Shown here one piece after another: positions 1 through 9,247 of a stretch of DNA of 64,000 nt. The first letter of the stretch is position 1. Each line of letters begins with the position of its first letter. The position numbers and the translations under genes were made by a program. Under the pieces are notes generated by a model that was given only the letters and a program-made list of their open reading frames with translations, did no database searches and was not told where the DNA came from. The DNA comes from JAMZMI01 sp039944535 (GTDB lineage Bacteria > Bacteroidota > Bacteroidia > Cytophagales > Cyclobacteriaceae), in the NCBI GenBank assembly GCA_039944535.1, contig JBDUYP010000022.1, positions 496,001 through 560,000 on the forward strand, given 5' to 3'.

Positions 1-273
1 AATAGTAGTAAGCCATTCTGACAACCTTGCCCTCACCTGCCTCCAATACTTAAACTCTGCCGTCTCTCCTTCGGCTTTGACATAATATATGTAGTGATCG
101 CAAAATTGGCCGCCGATTAGGTTCGTTTCCTGCTTGCGGTGAAAAGCAAAATTCTTACCCCCTATTTCCAAATGCAACCACCCCTTTCGCTTCACAAGCA
201 TCACCTTTTCCGTGAGCCCTTGTTCGACCAGAAGTTTATCAATATCCTCATGCTCTACTCGTAAGAGTTGCAT
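1..273 (-). CDS. Hypothetical protein, 3' part outside window
   Basis: An open frame starts with ATG at 273 and runs without a stop through 91 codons to the left edge, so the C-terminal part of the gene is missing. The visible protein begins MQLLRVEHEDIDKL and is charged, with no signal peptide or membrane segment. I do not recognise a family. It is divergent from the SnoaL-like gene on the plus strand, with 55 bases between the two starts. Being cut by the window end, it cannot be judged further. The uninterrupted frame and the ATG next to an intergenic gap make a real gene likely. Confidence 0.6.
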   Translation of the reverse strand, partial: MQLLRVEHEDIDKLLVEQGLTEKVMLVKRKGWLHLEIGGKNFAFHRKQETNLIGGQFCDHYIYYVKAEGETAEFKYWRQVRARLSEWLTTI

Positions 274-328
274 TGTTTTTTATGAACTAAATTAAGCTTT
301 ACAGCATTGAACAATAAATCAATATGAT

Positions 329-715
329 ATGACACAAGATACTGAAGCTAATAAGACAAATGCAAAAGCTTTTTACGATCTGATGTTTAATCAAAACCAG
401 CCCGAAAAAGCGATCGAATTATACGTTGGGGATAGCTACACGCAACACAATCCACATGTAGCAGATGGAAAAGAAGCATTCATTGAATACTTCAAGAGAA
501 TGGAAGAAGAGTATCCGGGAAAACGAGTGGAATTTAAAAGAGCAGTAGCGGAGAAAGACCTGGTGGTTTTGCACTGCCATCAATTTTGGCCGGGAGACCA
601 GGATTACGCTGGCATTGACATTTTCAGATTTGATGAGGACGGGAAAATAGTGGAGCATTGGGATGTGCTGCAGATCATTCCTGACCATGCAGCAAATGGC
701 AATGGCATGTTTTAA
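329..715 (+). CDS. SnoaL-like / NTF2-fold protein
   Basis: This 128-residue protein has the size and pattern of the SnoaL-like branch of the NTF2 superfamily: an N-terminal helix, then the motif YTQHNPHVADGKEAF at residues 37-51, and a beta-rich second half ending with DIFRFDEDGKIVEHWDVLQ. Members form a small cone-shaped pocket and act as isomerases, aldolase-like enzymes or binding proteins; the substrate cannot be told from sequence. It has no signal peptide, so it is probably cytoplasmic. An alternative in-frame start is not evident; the nearby ATG at 324 is in another frame. It stands alone, facing the response regulator gene that ends at 899. Confidence 0.8.
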   Translation: MTQDTEANKTNAKAFYDLMFNQNQPEKAIELYVGDSYTQHNPHVADGKEAFIEYFKRMEEEYPGKRVEFKRAVAEKDLVVLHCHQFWPGDQDYAGIDIFRFDEDGKIVEHWDVLQIIPDHAANGNGMF

Positions 716-898
716 CTGTAGTTCAGAATTCGCTTCTCAACCGCAAACCAAACATATTCAGGAAAACGAGAGCCTAACCAAGCCTAAAAGCATTAAGAGA
801 ATCATAAAACACCTGGCTCTTATCAGTTTGATCAGCAAACCTGAATCAGACACAGTATTTCACTTGACGATAGCTCCAGAGAACACAAAACCCTATGG

Positions 899-1312
899 CT
901 AATCCTTATAAATCTCTGGGAAATTTTCTTTGAGAACATCCTTGAGTGCATCCGGCTCCAAATACTTATTAACAAATCCATTTACAAACTCATTAGACTG
1001 AGCTCGCTGAAAATCTTCCGGATTGAGAGATGTGGTGAGCATAACGATGACAACATCTCCTCGTAAGTTCTCATCTATTTTAGCATATTCCTCCAAAAAA
1101 TCCCAGCCGTTAACCTTCGGCATATTCACATCAAGAAAGATCAGATCCGGTCTTTGATTCTCAGGGTTATTTAAATACTTCAGGGCTTGCTCTCCATCCA
1201 AAACGACCTCTATGCTATCAGTGCAACCAACCTTTTGAATAGTACGCTGGTGTAAAAAATTACAGTCCTGATCGTCATCTACAAGCAACACACAGTTCAA
1301 CTTATTTTTCAT
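899..1312 (-). CDS. Single-domain response regulator (Rcp1/CheY type)
   Basis: The 137 residues form one receiver domain and nothing else. The acidic pocket is D12-D14, the phosphoacceptor is D61 in LIFLDVNMP, the switch threonine is T93 in MLTTS, and the conserved lysine is K116. It resembles the Rcp1-type regulators that partner PAS/phytochrome-like kinases. Its start lies 2 bases after the stop of the upstream kinase gene, so the two are surely co-transcribed and the kinase is its likely phosphodonor. It has no DNA-binding or enzymatic output, so the signal must pass by protein contact or by phosphotransfer to another protein. Confidence 0.9.
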   Translation of the reverse strand: MKNKLNCVLLVDDDQDCNFLHQRTIQKVGCTDSIEVVLDGEQALKYLNNPENQRPDLIFLDVNMPKVNGWDFLEEYAKIDENLRGDVVIVMLTTSLNPEDFQRAQSNEFVNGFVNKYLEPDALKDVLKENFPEIYKD

Positions 1313-1314
1313 AG

Positions 1315-3654
1315 CTATTCAGTCAATATTGTAAAATAAAAGGTACTACCTATTCCTTGTTTGGATTCCACCCAAATATCTCCATTGTGATACTCGACTA
1401 TTTTGCGACAATGAGCCAGCCCGATACCAGAACCTGCAAACTCGTCTCTTCTATGCAGTTTTCTGAAAATCAAGAAAATATTTTTAAACTCTTTTTCAGG
1501 AATGCCTATACCATTATCCGACACACTGAATTGCCATCCACCTTCAACTTTGGTATGATCAATTGTAATTTTCACAGGAAACCCTTCCCGTCCAAATTTT
1601 ATCGCATTAGAAATCAGGTTTTGAAAGGCCAATTTTAACTCCACGGGATAGGCTTTAACTACCGGAAATATCTTTTTGTTCAAAACTATCTGAGCTTTAC
1701 TTTCGCTGATCTTAAAGTCAAGATCGGCTATAACCTGATCAAGAATATCGCTAACATTTATTCTCTCAAGCTCTTTTACCCTGCCCAGTCTGGAGTAATC
1801 TAAAAGAGCCTGAATCATATCTTCCATGCGCCCTACCCCATTTTGTATTACACTTACATACCTCTTAGCTTCTTCATCAATATCAGCACCAAAGTCCTCA
1901 AGAAGAACTTTTAGATAATTTTTGACCGTGAGGAGCGGCTCTCTCAAATCATGTGATGCTACGTACGCAAACTGATCCATTTCTTTGCTTTTGGCCTCCA
2001 GCACGGCAAGGGTCTTCAGCTTTTCTTCTGCGATTTTTCTTTCTGTAATATTTACGCTTACTCCCAACAGTCCGGTGATCTCCTCTTCTTTGTTTCTAAT
2101 AGGAATCTTTGATGACAGAAAATGCTCTGTCCGAGCATCATCCATAGTTATGGATGTCTCCTTCCTGATTATTGGTTCCCCGGTTGTGAATACCTCCAGG
2201 TCTTCCTTCCTCGAAATTTCAGCCGACTCTGACGGGTAAATCTCGAAATCGCTTTTACCCAAAACCTCACTTCTATCATTGAACCCAATCAGTTTCAGCT
2301 CCTCTTTGTTGACCAATGTCTTCCTCGAATCCAAATCTTTGACATAGACATTGACCGGAATATTATCCAAAACAGTTTGCAGAAAATTTACCTCTTCCTC
2401 AATTCGCAACTCCGCCTTTTTTCTCAGATCTATGTCCTGAAATGTACCATTTAGTTTCACGCATTTACCATCGGCAAATGTCGGGCGACCAATGGTTCTG
2501 ATCCATTTGACATTGCCTTTGGCACTCACTATCTGCAACTCCATATCCCAATGCAAGCCGAAGGAAAGCGCATCGTTGATTGCTTTCGACATTGCTTCCC
2601 GGCTCTTGCCCGGCTTGTAAAACTCCATTTTCTCAGTGAAATTGGGGATGTAGTTAGCGGGCACCTCGAAAATTCTCTTAGTCACTGAGGTCCAATCCAC
2701 GTTATCATTGGCCAGATCAATCTCCCACCCTCCCACGAGTGCCACTCGATTTGTCTCATACAGTAGGTCAAGTGTTTTTTTGAGAGATGATGTGCGTTCG
2801 TTTACTTCGTTCTCCAGATTGGCATTAGTATCCTTCAGGTTTTGCTCAGCTTTCAGTCGGATTTTATCAACCTCATTTAACTGTAAAGCAATGATGGAAA
2901 TGGCTGAGAAGCAGGCAAACAAGAGGGCAATGGCAAATACATTCAGACCGTTTGAGACACCAATAAACCCAGAATTGATCATAGCGTTGGTGATGACATC
3001 AAATGTGACTATGATAAAAACCAAGATCAGAAAAAGCTGCCTGGCGGTCTGGCTACCTAATCGCGAACCTGTGAGCAATCCTGTAAATCCATATTGAGGG
3101 TGGAGCTGACACGCTCGTGCGGATAATAAAAGCAGCAAAAAAGCTGTGTGAACGGCCATTGATGATATAAAGGCCAAATTGCTCTCACTGGATATGTTGT
3201 TAATGAAGCCCAGCATGGCCAAAAACGCAATAACAGAAATGACATTTAAGACATACTGCCCAACTTTTTTAGGCCAACGCGTAGACATTTCAAACAGGAA
3301 GAAAACAATACCGAAGGAGAAGAAAGACAATGCCGTCCCCAAAGACATAAGCCCTCTGGAGCTACCTTCATCTTTAATCAAAAACTGATCAATACCTAAA
3401 TCGACAAAAAAGAGGTTTTCTATTACTGAAAGACCCGCGAGCAAACAGACCATGAAAGCTGCTACTAACTTTAATCGGTGAAAGCCTTTCCCTGGTAGCA
3501 AAGTCACTCCCAGAAGGAAAAAGCATATAGCAGTATTGACCTTCATACTGGCATCCTCGAAACCTAGGTTTTGAAGAAAATCAATATCGGCCAGCCAGCC
3601 CATGAGGACTAAAATGGAAACGATAATACTGAAATGTGACGCGTATTTTAACAA
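1315..3654 (-). CDS. Membrane PAS-domain sensor histidine kinase
   Basis: A 779-residue kinase. Residues 1-260 hold about eight hydrophobic segments, followed by a short coiled coil (265-300). Two PAS domains follow, at about 300-415 (VGGWEIDLANDNVDW) and 422-540. The dimerisation/phosphoacceptor helix carries H568 in YVASHDLREPL. The ATPase domain shows an N box around 679-687 (NLISNAIKF), a G1 box SDNGIGIPE and a G2 box GSGIGLAHC. The HDLREPL form is typical of phytochrome-like kinases that signal to Rcp1-type regulators, which fits the regulator gene directly downstream. The ligand sensed by the membrane part is unknown. The gene follows another kinase/regulator pair on the same strand after a 58-base gap. 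Confidence 0.92.
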   Translation of the reverse strand: MLKYASHFSIIVSILVLMGWLADIDFLQNLGFEDASMKVNTAICFFLLGVTLLPGKGFHRLKLVAAFMVCLLAGLSVIENLFFVDLGIDQFLIKDEGSSRGLMSLGTALSFFSFGIVFFLFEMSTRWPKKVGQYVLNVISVIAFLAMLGFINNISSESNLAFISSMAVHTAFLLLLLSARACQLHPQYGFTGLLTGSRLGSQTARQLFLILVFIIVTFDVITNAMINSGFIGVSNGLNVFAIALLFACFSAISIIALQLNEVDKIRLKAEQNLKDTNANLENEVNERTSSLKKTLDLLYETNRVALVGGWEIDLANDNVDWTSVTKRIFEVPANYIPNFTEKMEFYKPGKSREAMSKAINDALSFGLHWDMELQIVSAKGNVKWIRTIGRPTFADGKCVKLNGTFQDIDLRKKAELRIEEEVNFLQTVLDNIPVNVYVKDLDSRKTLVNKEELKLIGFNDRSEVLGKSDFEIYPSESAEISRKEDLEVFTTGEPIIRKETSITMDDARTEHFLSSKIPIRNKEEEITGLLGVSVNITERKIAEEKLKTLAVLEAKSKEMDQFAYVASHDLREPLLTVKNYLKVLLEDFGADIDEEAKRYVSVIQNGVGRMEDMIQALLDYSRLGRVKELERINVSDILDQVIADLDFKISESKAQIVLNKKIFPVVKAYPVELKLAFQNLISNAIKFGREGFPVKITIDHTKVEGGWQFSVSDNGIGIPEKEFKNIFLIFRKLHRRDEFAGSGIGLAHCRKIVEYHNGDIWVESKQGIGSTFYFTILTE

Positions 3655-3712
3655 TCGATTGTTGTTTTTAATACCTACTGATTTAGTTTATGCACCTCGC
3701 CAATACAACATA

Positions 3713-4072
3713 TTAATCAGCGTTTGTTACTTTATTTATAGCGATAGCCAGCCTATCAGACTTGACAGGCTTCTTAATATAATCGTATACATTCAGCGAC
3801 AATGCTTCATCCATTTGATCAATGCTATTTGATATCACAATTGTTTTGGGCAAAGGTTCAATAACGCTAAGCATATCTAGTCCATCCAGCGCATCTATTT
3901 GCATGTCAAGAAAAAGAATATTTGGCCTCAGTTTCGTAATTCCCCTGGCCGCCTCGATTGTGGAGGTGTAGGACCCTACAAATTCAAGGTTTTCGAAACT
4001 CTCCAGGCTTTTCTTCAGTAGCATGATAAATGCCAAATCATCATCGACTATTGCGTAGGAATATTTTTTCAT
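3713..4072 (-). CDS. Single-domain response regulator (LytR/NarL-like receiver)
   Basis: A 119-residue stand-alone receiver. Visible sites are D10-D12, phosphoacceptor D56 in LFLDMQIDALDG, a serine in the switch position (VISNS) and K101 in YIKKPV. The receiver resembles those of LytTR regulators, but the protein ends where the DNA-binding domain would begin. Its ATG overlaps the stop of the upstream hybrid kinase by 4 bases, a sign of translational coupling. The kinase already carries its own receiver and HPt-like domain, so this regulator is probably the last acceptor of that relay. No output domain is present. Confidence 0.9.
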   Translation of the reverse strand: MKKYSYAIVDDDLAFIMLLKKSLESFENLEFVGSYTSTIEAARGITKLRPNILFLDMQIDALDGLDMLSVIEPLPKTIVISNSIDQMDEALSLNVYDYIKKPVKSDRLAIAINKVTNAD

Positions 4073-6999
4073 TTTATTTTCTTTAACTCATTAACCATAT
4101 AGTGGCAGCTTTGTAAAATAGACGCCATAAGGGGTTGATCAAATTTCGCATCCCCGTTTGATAGATCAGTCAAGGACAATACTAGATCATCCTGCTGAAA
4201 AAGCTTATTAAGCAACTGAATTTTGTGTATCGCTCTTTTAAGCCTCTCAAAATCCCTTTCTTTAGAAAAGGTGTCTATTTCCGAAATGAAATCTTTGTAG
4301 TTATCAATACAATGTCCCGAGAACTCTACTTCGAAATCTGTATCCCCGCCTGAATATTCACGGATAACATCCAATACATGACTCTCTTCTGAGCTAATTG
4401 TTTTTTTTATTTTGGCTACTTTTCCACTGTGTCGGTTGATCACAGTATGAAGGTCCGCTACATTAAACGGTTTAGATAAGGATTCAGTAATACCAGACTC
4501 TATCGCAGCTTGCGAATTTCGGTAAGTATCTGCTGTGAGTAGTATGATTGGGATATTCTGAAAATATGATTCGTCACTGGCCCGAATCCTGCTTGTAGCA
4601 GTCAAACCATCCATAACTGGCATCTGAAAATCCATGAGTACCATATCATATGCCTTTGATTGCAACTGCTCCAGTGCCTCCAATCCATTACTGACAACAT
4701 CATATGTAATGCCAGCCTGTTCCAAGATTTTTCCCATCAGGTACTGGTTTGCAGTATTGTCCTCAACTATTAATATATGGATCTTCTTGCTATGAAAAGA
4801 ACTGCCTTTATCCTCCTTTTTGAGATCAGGCGAAACAAAGCCAGCCGGAGCATTTTTCATTTTTATATCAAAAGAAAACTCTGACCCCTTGCCTACTTCA
4901 CTGCTGACGGAAATGGCACTACCCATGAGCTCAAGCAACCTTTTTGTAATGTATAGTCCCAGCCCGGTTCCTCCGTAATCTTTTGATTTCACTGACGTGA
5001 CCTGTTCGAAAGATTTGAATATTTTATCCTGGTTTTCTCGAGATATGCCAATTCCTTCATCTTTAACGGAAATTTTTAAAGTGGTGTATTCGGAATCCGT
5101 TTTGATTGATGTGACCGACAACATCACATTGCCCTCGCTGGTAAATTTTATAGCATTGCCAGCCAGATTATATATCACCTGAGACAACCGGGTTTTATCT
5201 CCGACAAAGGCATTGGGCAGGCTTTGCTCATAATTCAGATCAATGGACACAAGATTCTCGGCAGCTTGTTGGCTGAGTGAATTTTTGATGTTGGTTAGGA
5301 GAATTTTCAGATCAAATGGATCGCAGTTCAGTTGGAGTTTGCCTGATTCGATCTTGCTTATATCCAAAATATCATTGATCAAATTCAGAAGGTTTTCGCC
5401 AGAGAAATGAAGCAAATTGAGGTTTTCCACCTGGTCTTTCTTGGGATTGTCCGCTAGTAACACCTGAGTCATTCCCACAATTGCGTTCAGCGGAGTTCTA
5501 ATTTCATGGCTCATTGTAGCCAAGAATCTCTCTTTTGCTTTCGAGGCTTCTTCTGCTTGTTTCTTTGCTTTCTTTAAATCTTCGGTTTTTTGTTTGGCGT
5601 TGGTAATATTCTCAGTAAACATGATCGTTCCACCCACTTCGCCATCACTAATATACCATGGACGCACCTCCCACTTGATCCATTGGTTATCACCTGCCTG
5701 CAACAAATCTTCCTGCTTTGATTGCACCTCCCCTTTCATGGCCTGCTCATGGATACTTTTCCAATCACCCATTATCTCGGGAAACTCATCTAACAAACTA
5801 CTCCCAACTATTACCTTATCTGCTACCTTATAATCCTCCAACCACTTATGGCTAACCACTAGATATTCCAAATCGGTGTTGAACATAGCAATAGCCGCCG
5901 GAGCATTGGCCACAAAAACACGCAGTTGATTTTCGAGGTTTCTCCGCTCATTGATATCCATTACCCCACCAATCATCAATTCAGAGTTCCCTTCAGCATC
6001 ACGTTTTATATTCCCTACTGCCTCTACCCACTTATAATCATTCCCTTTTGTTTTTACACGGAGCTCTAGAGCGGACGACATCCCTGTATTACTCGAAATT
6101 TCGGAAGCATCCAATAGTTTTTGAACATCAGAAGGATGTGTTCTTTCAAGAAACGATTTGGACGTTCCTGCTATCTCATTTGGTTCAAAATCGAGAATCT
6201 TGTATAGACGAGCCGACCATTGTTGTTCTTTTGTTTTAACATTATTTTCCCAGATCCCAATCTGGATCGATTCAGTCAAAAACTCTAGCTTTTCTAATCT
6301 GAGCTTGGCATCCTCGTTTGCCGAAATCAATTTTTCCCGAGCCTTATCTAATGAATGAGAATATCTACTGACCGCCTTTATGGTAAAGAAATAGACCCAC
6401 CCCGCAGAAATCAAAACAGATATTCCAAATACAACATACATCCATATAACCTCTGAATGTGTGTCTTGAATGACTTGAATAGCTAAGACTTCATATTCTC
6501 TGGTTATTTCGTCCATAACCGTAAGAAATTGTGATTCGCATTTCAATAGATTATCCAGATGCGCAGAAGTACCAGCTGTGTCTCCTCGGGATAGTAACTG
6601 GGCTGCACTAATCAGGTTATTTAAAAGTGGGTTTATTTCGGTGAACAACGAATCCAGTCGGTTGGTGCCTCCCAGGTTTTCAGCTAGACGTATGTTTGCA
6701 GACTGTAATCTTTCATGAGAATTACGTAATAAATGAGTTAATGAGTCAACCGTTTTAGGTCTAAGAAATTCTTTTCCATACTGACCTACTAAAACACTGC
6801 TCTTGGCAATATTCTGGCTAAGCATTCTTTGCCTGCCAGAAAGATTGATAATGGAAGCCAGGTCTGTATTTTGCTGACTATGCAAGTCTTGCCGGATCCC
6901 AAATACAAAAGCTGTCAGAATAACAACCATGGCTCCTAAGATGAATTGGACGGCAAGGTTTACTTTGACTTTACTAAGGTGAGGACTGTTAAATGGCAT
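4069..6999 (-). CDS. Hybrid sensor histidine kinase with PilJ-type sensor, two PAS, receiver and HPt-like domain
   Basis: A 976-residue multidomain kinase. Membrane helices lie at about 14-34 and 185-206. They enclose a periplasmic helical region starting with SGRQRMLSQNIAK (54-66), the signature of PilJ/NarX-type four-helix sensors. PAS-like domains follow at about 235-355 and 358-470. Then come the phosphoacceptor helix with H498 (MSHEIRTPLNA), the ATPase domain (N box NLAGNAIKF, G2 box GGTGLGLYI), a receiver with D790 and K843, and a C-terminal helical segment with H925 in RAIHKIQ that looks like an HPt domain. This is the full His-Asp-His layout of a phosphorelay, ready to pass phosphate to the overlapping downstream regulator. 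The signal is unknown. Confidence 0.92.
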   Translation of the reverse strand: MPFNSPHLSKVKVNLAVQFILGAMVVILTAFVFGIRQDLHSQQNTDLASIINLSGRQRMLSQNIAKSSVLVGQYGKEFLRPKTVDSLTHLLRNSHERLQSANIRLAENLGGTNRLDSLFTEINPLLNNLISAAQLLSRGDTAGTSAHLDNLLKCESQFLTVMDEITREYEVLAIQVIQDTHSEVIWMYVVFGISVLISAGWVYFFTIKAVSRYSHSLDKAREKLISANEDAKLRLEKLEFLTESIQIGIWENNVKTKEQQWSARLYKILDFEPNEIAGTSKSFLERTHPSDVQKLLDASEISSNTGMSSALELRVKTKGNDYKWVEAVGNIKRDAEGNSELMIGGVMDINERRNLENQLRVFVANAPAAIAMFNTDLEYLVVSHKWLEDYKVADKVIVGSSLLDEFPEIMGDWKSIHEQAMKGEVQSKQEDLLQAGDNQWIKWEVRPWYISDGEVGGTIMFTENITNAKQKTEDLKKAKKQAEEASKAKERFLATMSHEIRTPLNAIVGMTQVLLADNPKKDQVENLNLLHFSGENLLNLINDILDISKIESGKLQLNCDPFDLKILLTNIKNSLSQQAAENLVSIDLNYEQSLPNAFVGDKTRLSQVIYNLAGNAIKFTSEGNVMLSVTSIKTDSEYTTLKISVKDEGIGISRENQDKIFKSFEQVTSVKSKDYGGTGLGLYITKRLLELMGSAISVSSEVGKGSEFSFDIKMKNAPAGFVSPDLKKEDKGSSFHSKKIHILIVEDNTANQYLMGKILEQAGITYDVVSNGLEALEQLQSKAYDMVLMDFQMPVMDGLTATSRIRASDESYFQNIPIILLTADTYRNSQAAIESGITESLSKPFNVADLHTVINRHSGKVAKIKKTISSEESHVLDVIREYSGGDTDFEVEFSGHCIDNYKDFISEIDTFSKERDFERLKRAIHKIQLLNKLFQQDDLVLSLTDLSNGDAKFDQPLMASILQSCHYMVNELKKIK

Positions 7000-7080
7000 A
7001 GCGGCTTATGGGATTTCAGTCGAAATTCCTGCTTGTTCAATATATTAAAATTATCAACCAATCACACTAACATTCAAGGT

Positions 7081-8112
7081 TCAAAAATGTTTCCAACCTT
7101 GTGCCTGTAGTGGCACTGTATTGTTGTTTCGCGTTACCATCACTTTACCTTTATCGGGCTCATGCATATACCCAATTGTGTGGATATCTCTGTGATTTTT
7201 GACCTTTTCAAAATCTTTTTGGCCAATGGTGAATAGCAACTCATAATCTTCACCTCCATTCAAAGCGCAGGTGTTTGGGTCTATACTGAACTCAGCCGCT
7301 GTTTCGTAGGCTTCTTTATCTATCGGAATTTTATCTTCATAAATAGCCACTCCCAGGTTTGATTGCTTACAAATATGGAACAGATCTGACGCCAGCCCAT
7401 CCGACACATCAATCATGGAGGTAGGCTTCACACCCAGATCCCTGAGTTCGTGGATGATATCCATTCTGGCTTTTGGTTTGAGCTGCCGCTCCACGACGTA
7501 CGGATATTTATCCAATTTAGGTTGCATATTCGGGTTGGACACAAACTCTTGTTTTTCCCTATTCAAAACCTGCAAGCCAACATATGCGGCACCCAAATCA
7601 CCAGTAACGCACACTATATCCTTGTTTTGAGCTGTGCTCCTGTATGTGACTTCCTCCTTATGGGTTGTACCCAAAACAGTGACAGAAATTATCAAACCCG
7701 ATGGAGATGATGTAGTATCGCCTCCCACCAAATCAACCTTAAAATCCGCACATGCCGCATTAATTCCCTCATATAGCGCCTCAACTGCCTCAACCGAAAA
7801 CCTGTTGCTCAGGCCTATGCTAACAGTAACTTGCTTTGGTGTGCCGTTCATAGCTGCAATATCAGATACATTAACAGCTATGGCCTTGTAGCCCAGGTGA
7901 GCAAGTGGAGCATAAGAGAGGTCAAAGTGAACACCCTCCACCAACATATCTGTAGATGTGAGCAAAAGCTGATCGCCCATTTGCATGACAGCAGCGTCAT
8001 CTCCAATTCCCGTTAGAGTCTCTTCGTTAAACTTTTGAGTGCCCCCGGCCAGCTTTTCTATAAGGCCAAATTCTCCCAGTTCACCGATTTCGGTACGTTT
8101 TGTTTCGCTCAT
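7081..8112 (-). CDS. thiL: Thiamine-monophosphate kinase
   Basis: ThiL makes thiamine diphosphate from thiamine monophosphate and ATP, the last step of cofactor synthesis. The 343-residue protein has the family's metal and nucleotide motifs in order: GIGDDAAVM near residue 36, VGGDTTSSP near 133, SMIDVSDGLASDL near 220, and GGEDYELLF near 268. The length is normal. The ATG at 8112 lies 21 bases after the methylmalonyl-CoA epimerase gene, so the two probably share a transcript, although their pathways are unrelated. Confidence 0.96.
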   Translation of the reverse strand: MSETKRTEIGELGEFGLIEKLAGGTQKFNEETLTGIGDDAAVMQMGDQLLLTSTDMLVEGVHFDLSYAPLAHLGYKAIAVNVSDIAAMNGTPKQVTVSIGLSNRFSVEAVEALYEGINAACADFKVDLVGGDTTSSPSGLIISVTVLGTTHKEEVTYRSTAQNKDIVCVTGDLGAAYVGLQVLNREKQEFVSNPNMQPKLDKYPYVVERQLKPKARMDIIHELRDLGVKPTSMIDVSDGLASDLFHICKQSNLGVAIYEDKIPIDKEAYETAAEFSIDPNTCALNGGEDYELLFTIGQKDFEKVKNHRDIHTIGYMHEPDKGKVMVTRNNNTVPLQAQGWKHF

Positions 8113-8133
8113 GTTTTTCTGATTAATCAGGTG

Positions 8134-8532
8134 TTATTTGATTTCCTGACAAAGTTCTACGAGCACGCCATTCGTGCTTTTTGGATGCAGAAAACAAACC
8201 AATTTGTTGTCTGCCCCTTTTTTAGGTACCTCGTTCAGTAAAATGAAGCCTTCTCCCCTCAATCGATCCATTTCGGAGACTATGTCTTCTACCTCAAATG
8301 CTATATGGTGAATGCCCTCGCCTTTCTTTTCTATAAACTTTGAAATGGGACCCTCCGCTGCAGTTGATTCCAACAATTCTATTTTGGCTCCTACATCAAA
8401 GAAAGAAGTACTCACATGCTCCGACTCTACGGTCTCAGTCTTGTAAGCTTCCTTACCAAAAAGCTTTGTAAAGAGGACGTTTGCTTCTTTCAAGCCTTTT
8501 ACTGCGATCCCTATGTGTTCTATGCGTGCCAC
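8134..8532 (-). CDS. mce: Methylmalonyl-CoA epimerase
   Basis: The enzyme interconverts (R)- and (S)-methylmalonyl-CoA in propionate metabolism, upstream of methylmalonyl-CoA mutase. The 132-residue protein is a vicinal-oxygen-chelate fold with paired metal-site motifs: H6 in IEHIGIAV, GIHHIAFEVEDI near residue 74, and a C-terminal glutamate in GVLVELCQE. The start is GTG at 8532; no ATG fits the conserved N terminus better. It is divergent from the Fe-S assembly gene at 8663 and heads the short transcript continuing into thiL. Confidence 0.93.
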   Translation of the reverse strand: MARIEHIGIAVKGLKEANVLFTKLFGKEAYKTETVESEHVSTSFFDVGAKIELLESTAAEGPISKFIEKKGEGIHHIAFEVEDIVSEMDRLRGEGFILLNEVPKKGADNKLVCFLHPKSTNGVLVELCQEIK

Positions 8533-8662
8533 CTTTGTGAAATGTGATTAGTTTTGCAAAAGTGCGGAAACTTTTCGTCGATTTGAAAGGTTGATTGAGT
8601 TGATATAAATTTAATCAAAGGGAAAACACAAACCGCATTGAGTCAACAAATAATATCAAGAA

Positions 8663-8989
8663 ATGATTAGTGTAACAGATAAGGCAAAAGAGCGCATCGC
8701 AGAGCTGCGATTAGAGGACGGACACTCACCAGCGCATAATGTGCGTGTGGCTGTGAAAGGTGGAGGATGTTCAGGTCTCATGTATGACTTGTTGTTCGAT
8801 GACCAACTGAAGGATAGCGATCAGGTGTTTGAGGACAAAGGGGTGAAAGTTATCGTGGACAAAAAGAGTCTTCTCTACCTTGTCGGAACCACCCTTGATT
8901 TCTCAGATGGACTGAATGGTAAGGGTTTTCAGTTTGTAAATCCAAACGCCACCCGCACTTGCGGATGTGGTGAGAGCTTCTCTATTTGA
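8663..8989 (+). CDS. Iron-sulfur cluster assembly A-type carrier protein (IscA/SufA/ErpA)
   Basis: This 108-residue protein belongs to the A-type Fe-S carriers, which pass clusters from the assembly scaffold to client enzymes in the cytoplasm. The three cluster-binding cysteines are all present: one in GGGCSGLMYDL and two in the C-terminal TRTCGCGESF. The length is typical. No other isc or suf gene is nearby, so it is a stand-alone carrier, and sequence alone does not separate the IscA, SufA and ErpA roles. A UUCG-loop terminator follows at 9015-9038. Confidence 0.95.
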   Translation: MISVTDKAKERIAELRLEDGHSPAHNVRVAVKGGGCSGLMYDLLFDDQLKDSDQVFEDKGVKVIVDKKSLLYLVGTTLDFSDGLNGKGFQFVNPNATRTCGCGESFSI

Positions 8990-9014
8990 CAATTAAATTT
9001 TAAGAAGTATTTAC

Positions 9015-9038
9015 AAGCCACTTTCGAGTGGCTTTTTT
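9015..9038 (+). terminator. Rho-independent terminator after the IscA-type gene
   Basis: An 8-base perfect stem (AAGCCACT / AGTGGCTT) closes a TTCG tetraloop and runs into a T tract. It lies 26 bases after the stop codon of the gene at 8663-8989. Confidence 0.92.
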
Positions 9039-9247
9039 GTTGGATTCAGGTGTCGTACTAATCTGTTTACCTGGCTTTCTCATCTTGGTAAAAGAATCTA
9101 TAAACTTGAAATTTTCATATTCCAATCATCCTCAGGTTCGCTAAAATTATTATTTATCCAATTATTCATATTTTTAATCGAAATCACGCAACAAAACACA
9201 CCTGTATTATGTAGATTTAGAGAAGTAAAGAGATTTAAACGCAACCT

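Noticed and set aside
663..902. 79-codon frame overlapping the end of the SnoaL-like gene
   Set aside because: It overlaps a real gene by 53 bases, has no domain pattern and no leader. I see nothing coding in 716-898.
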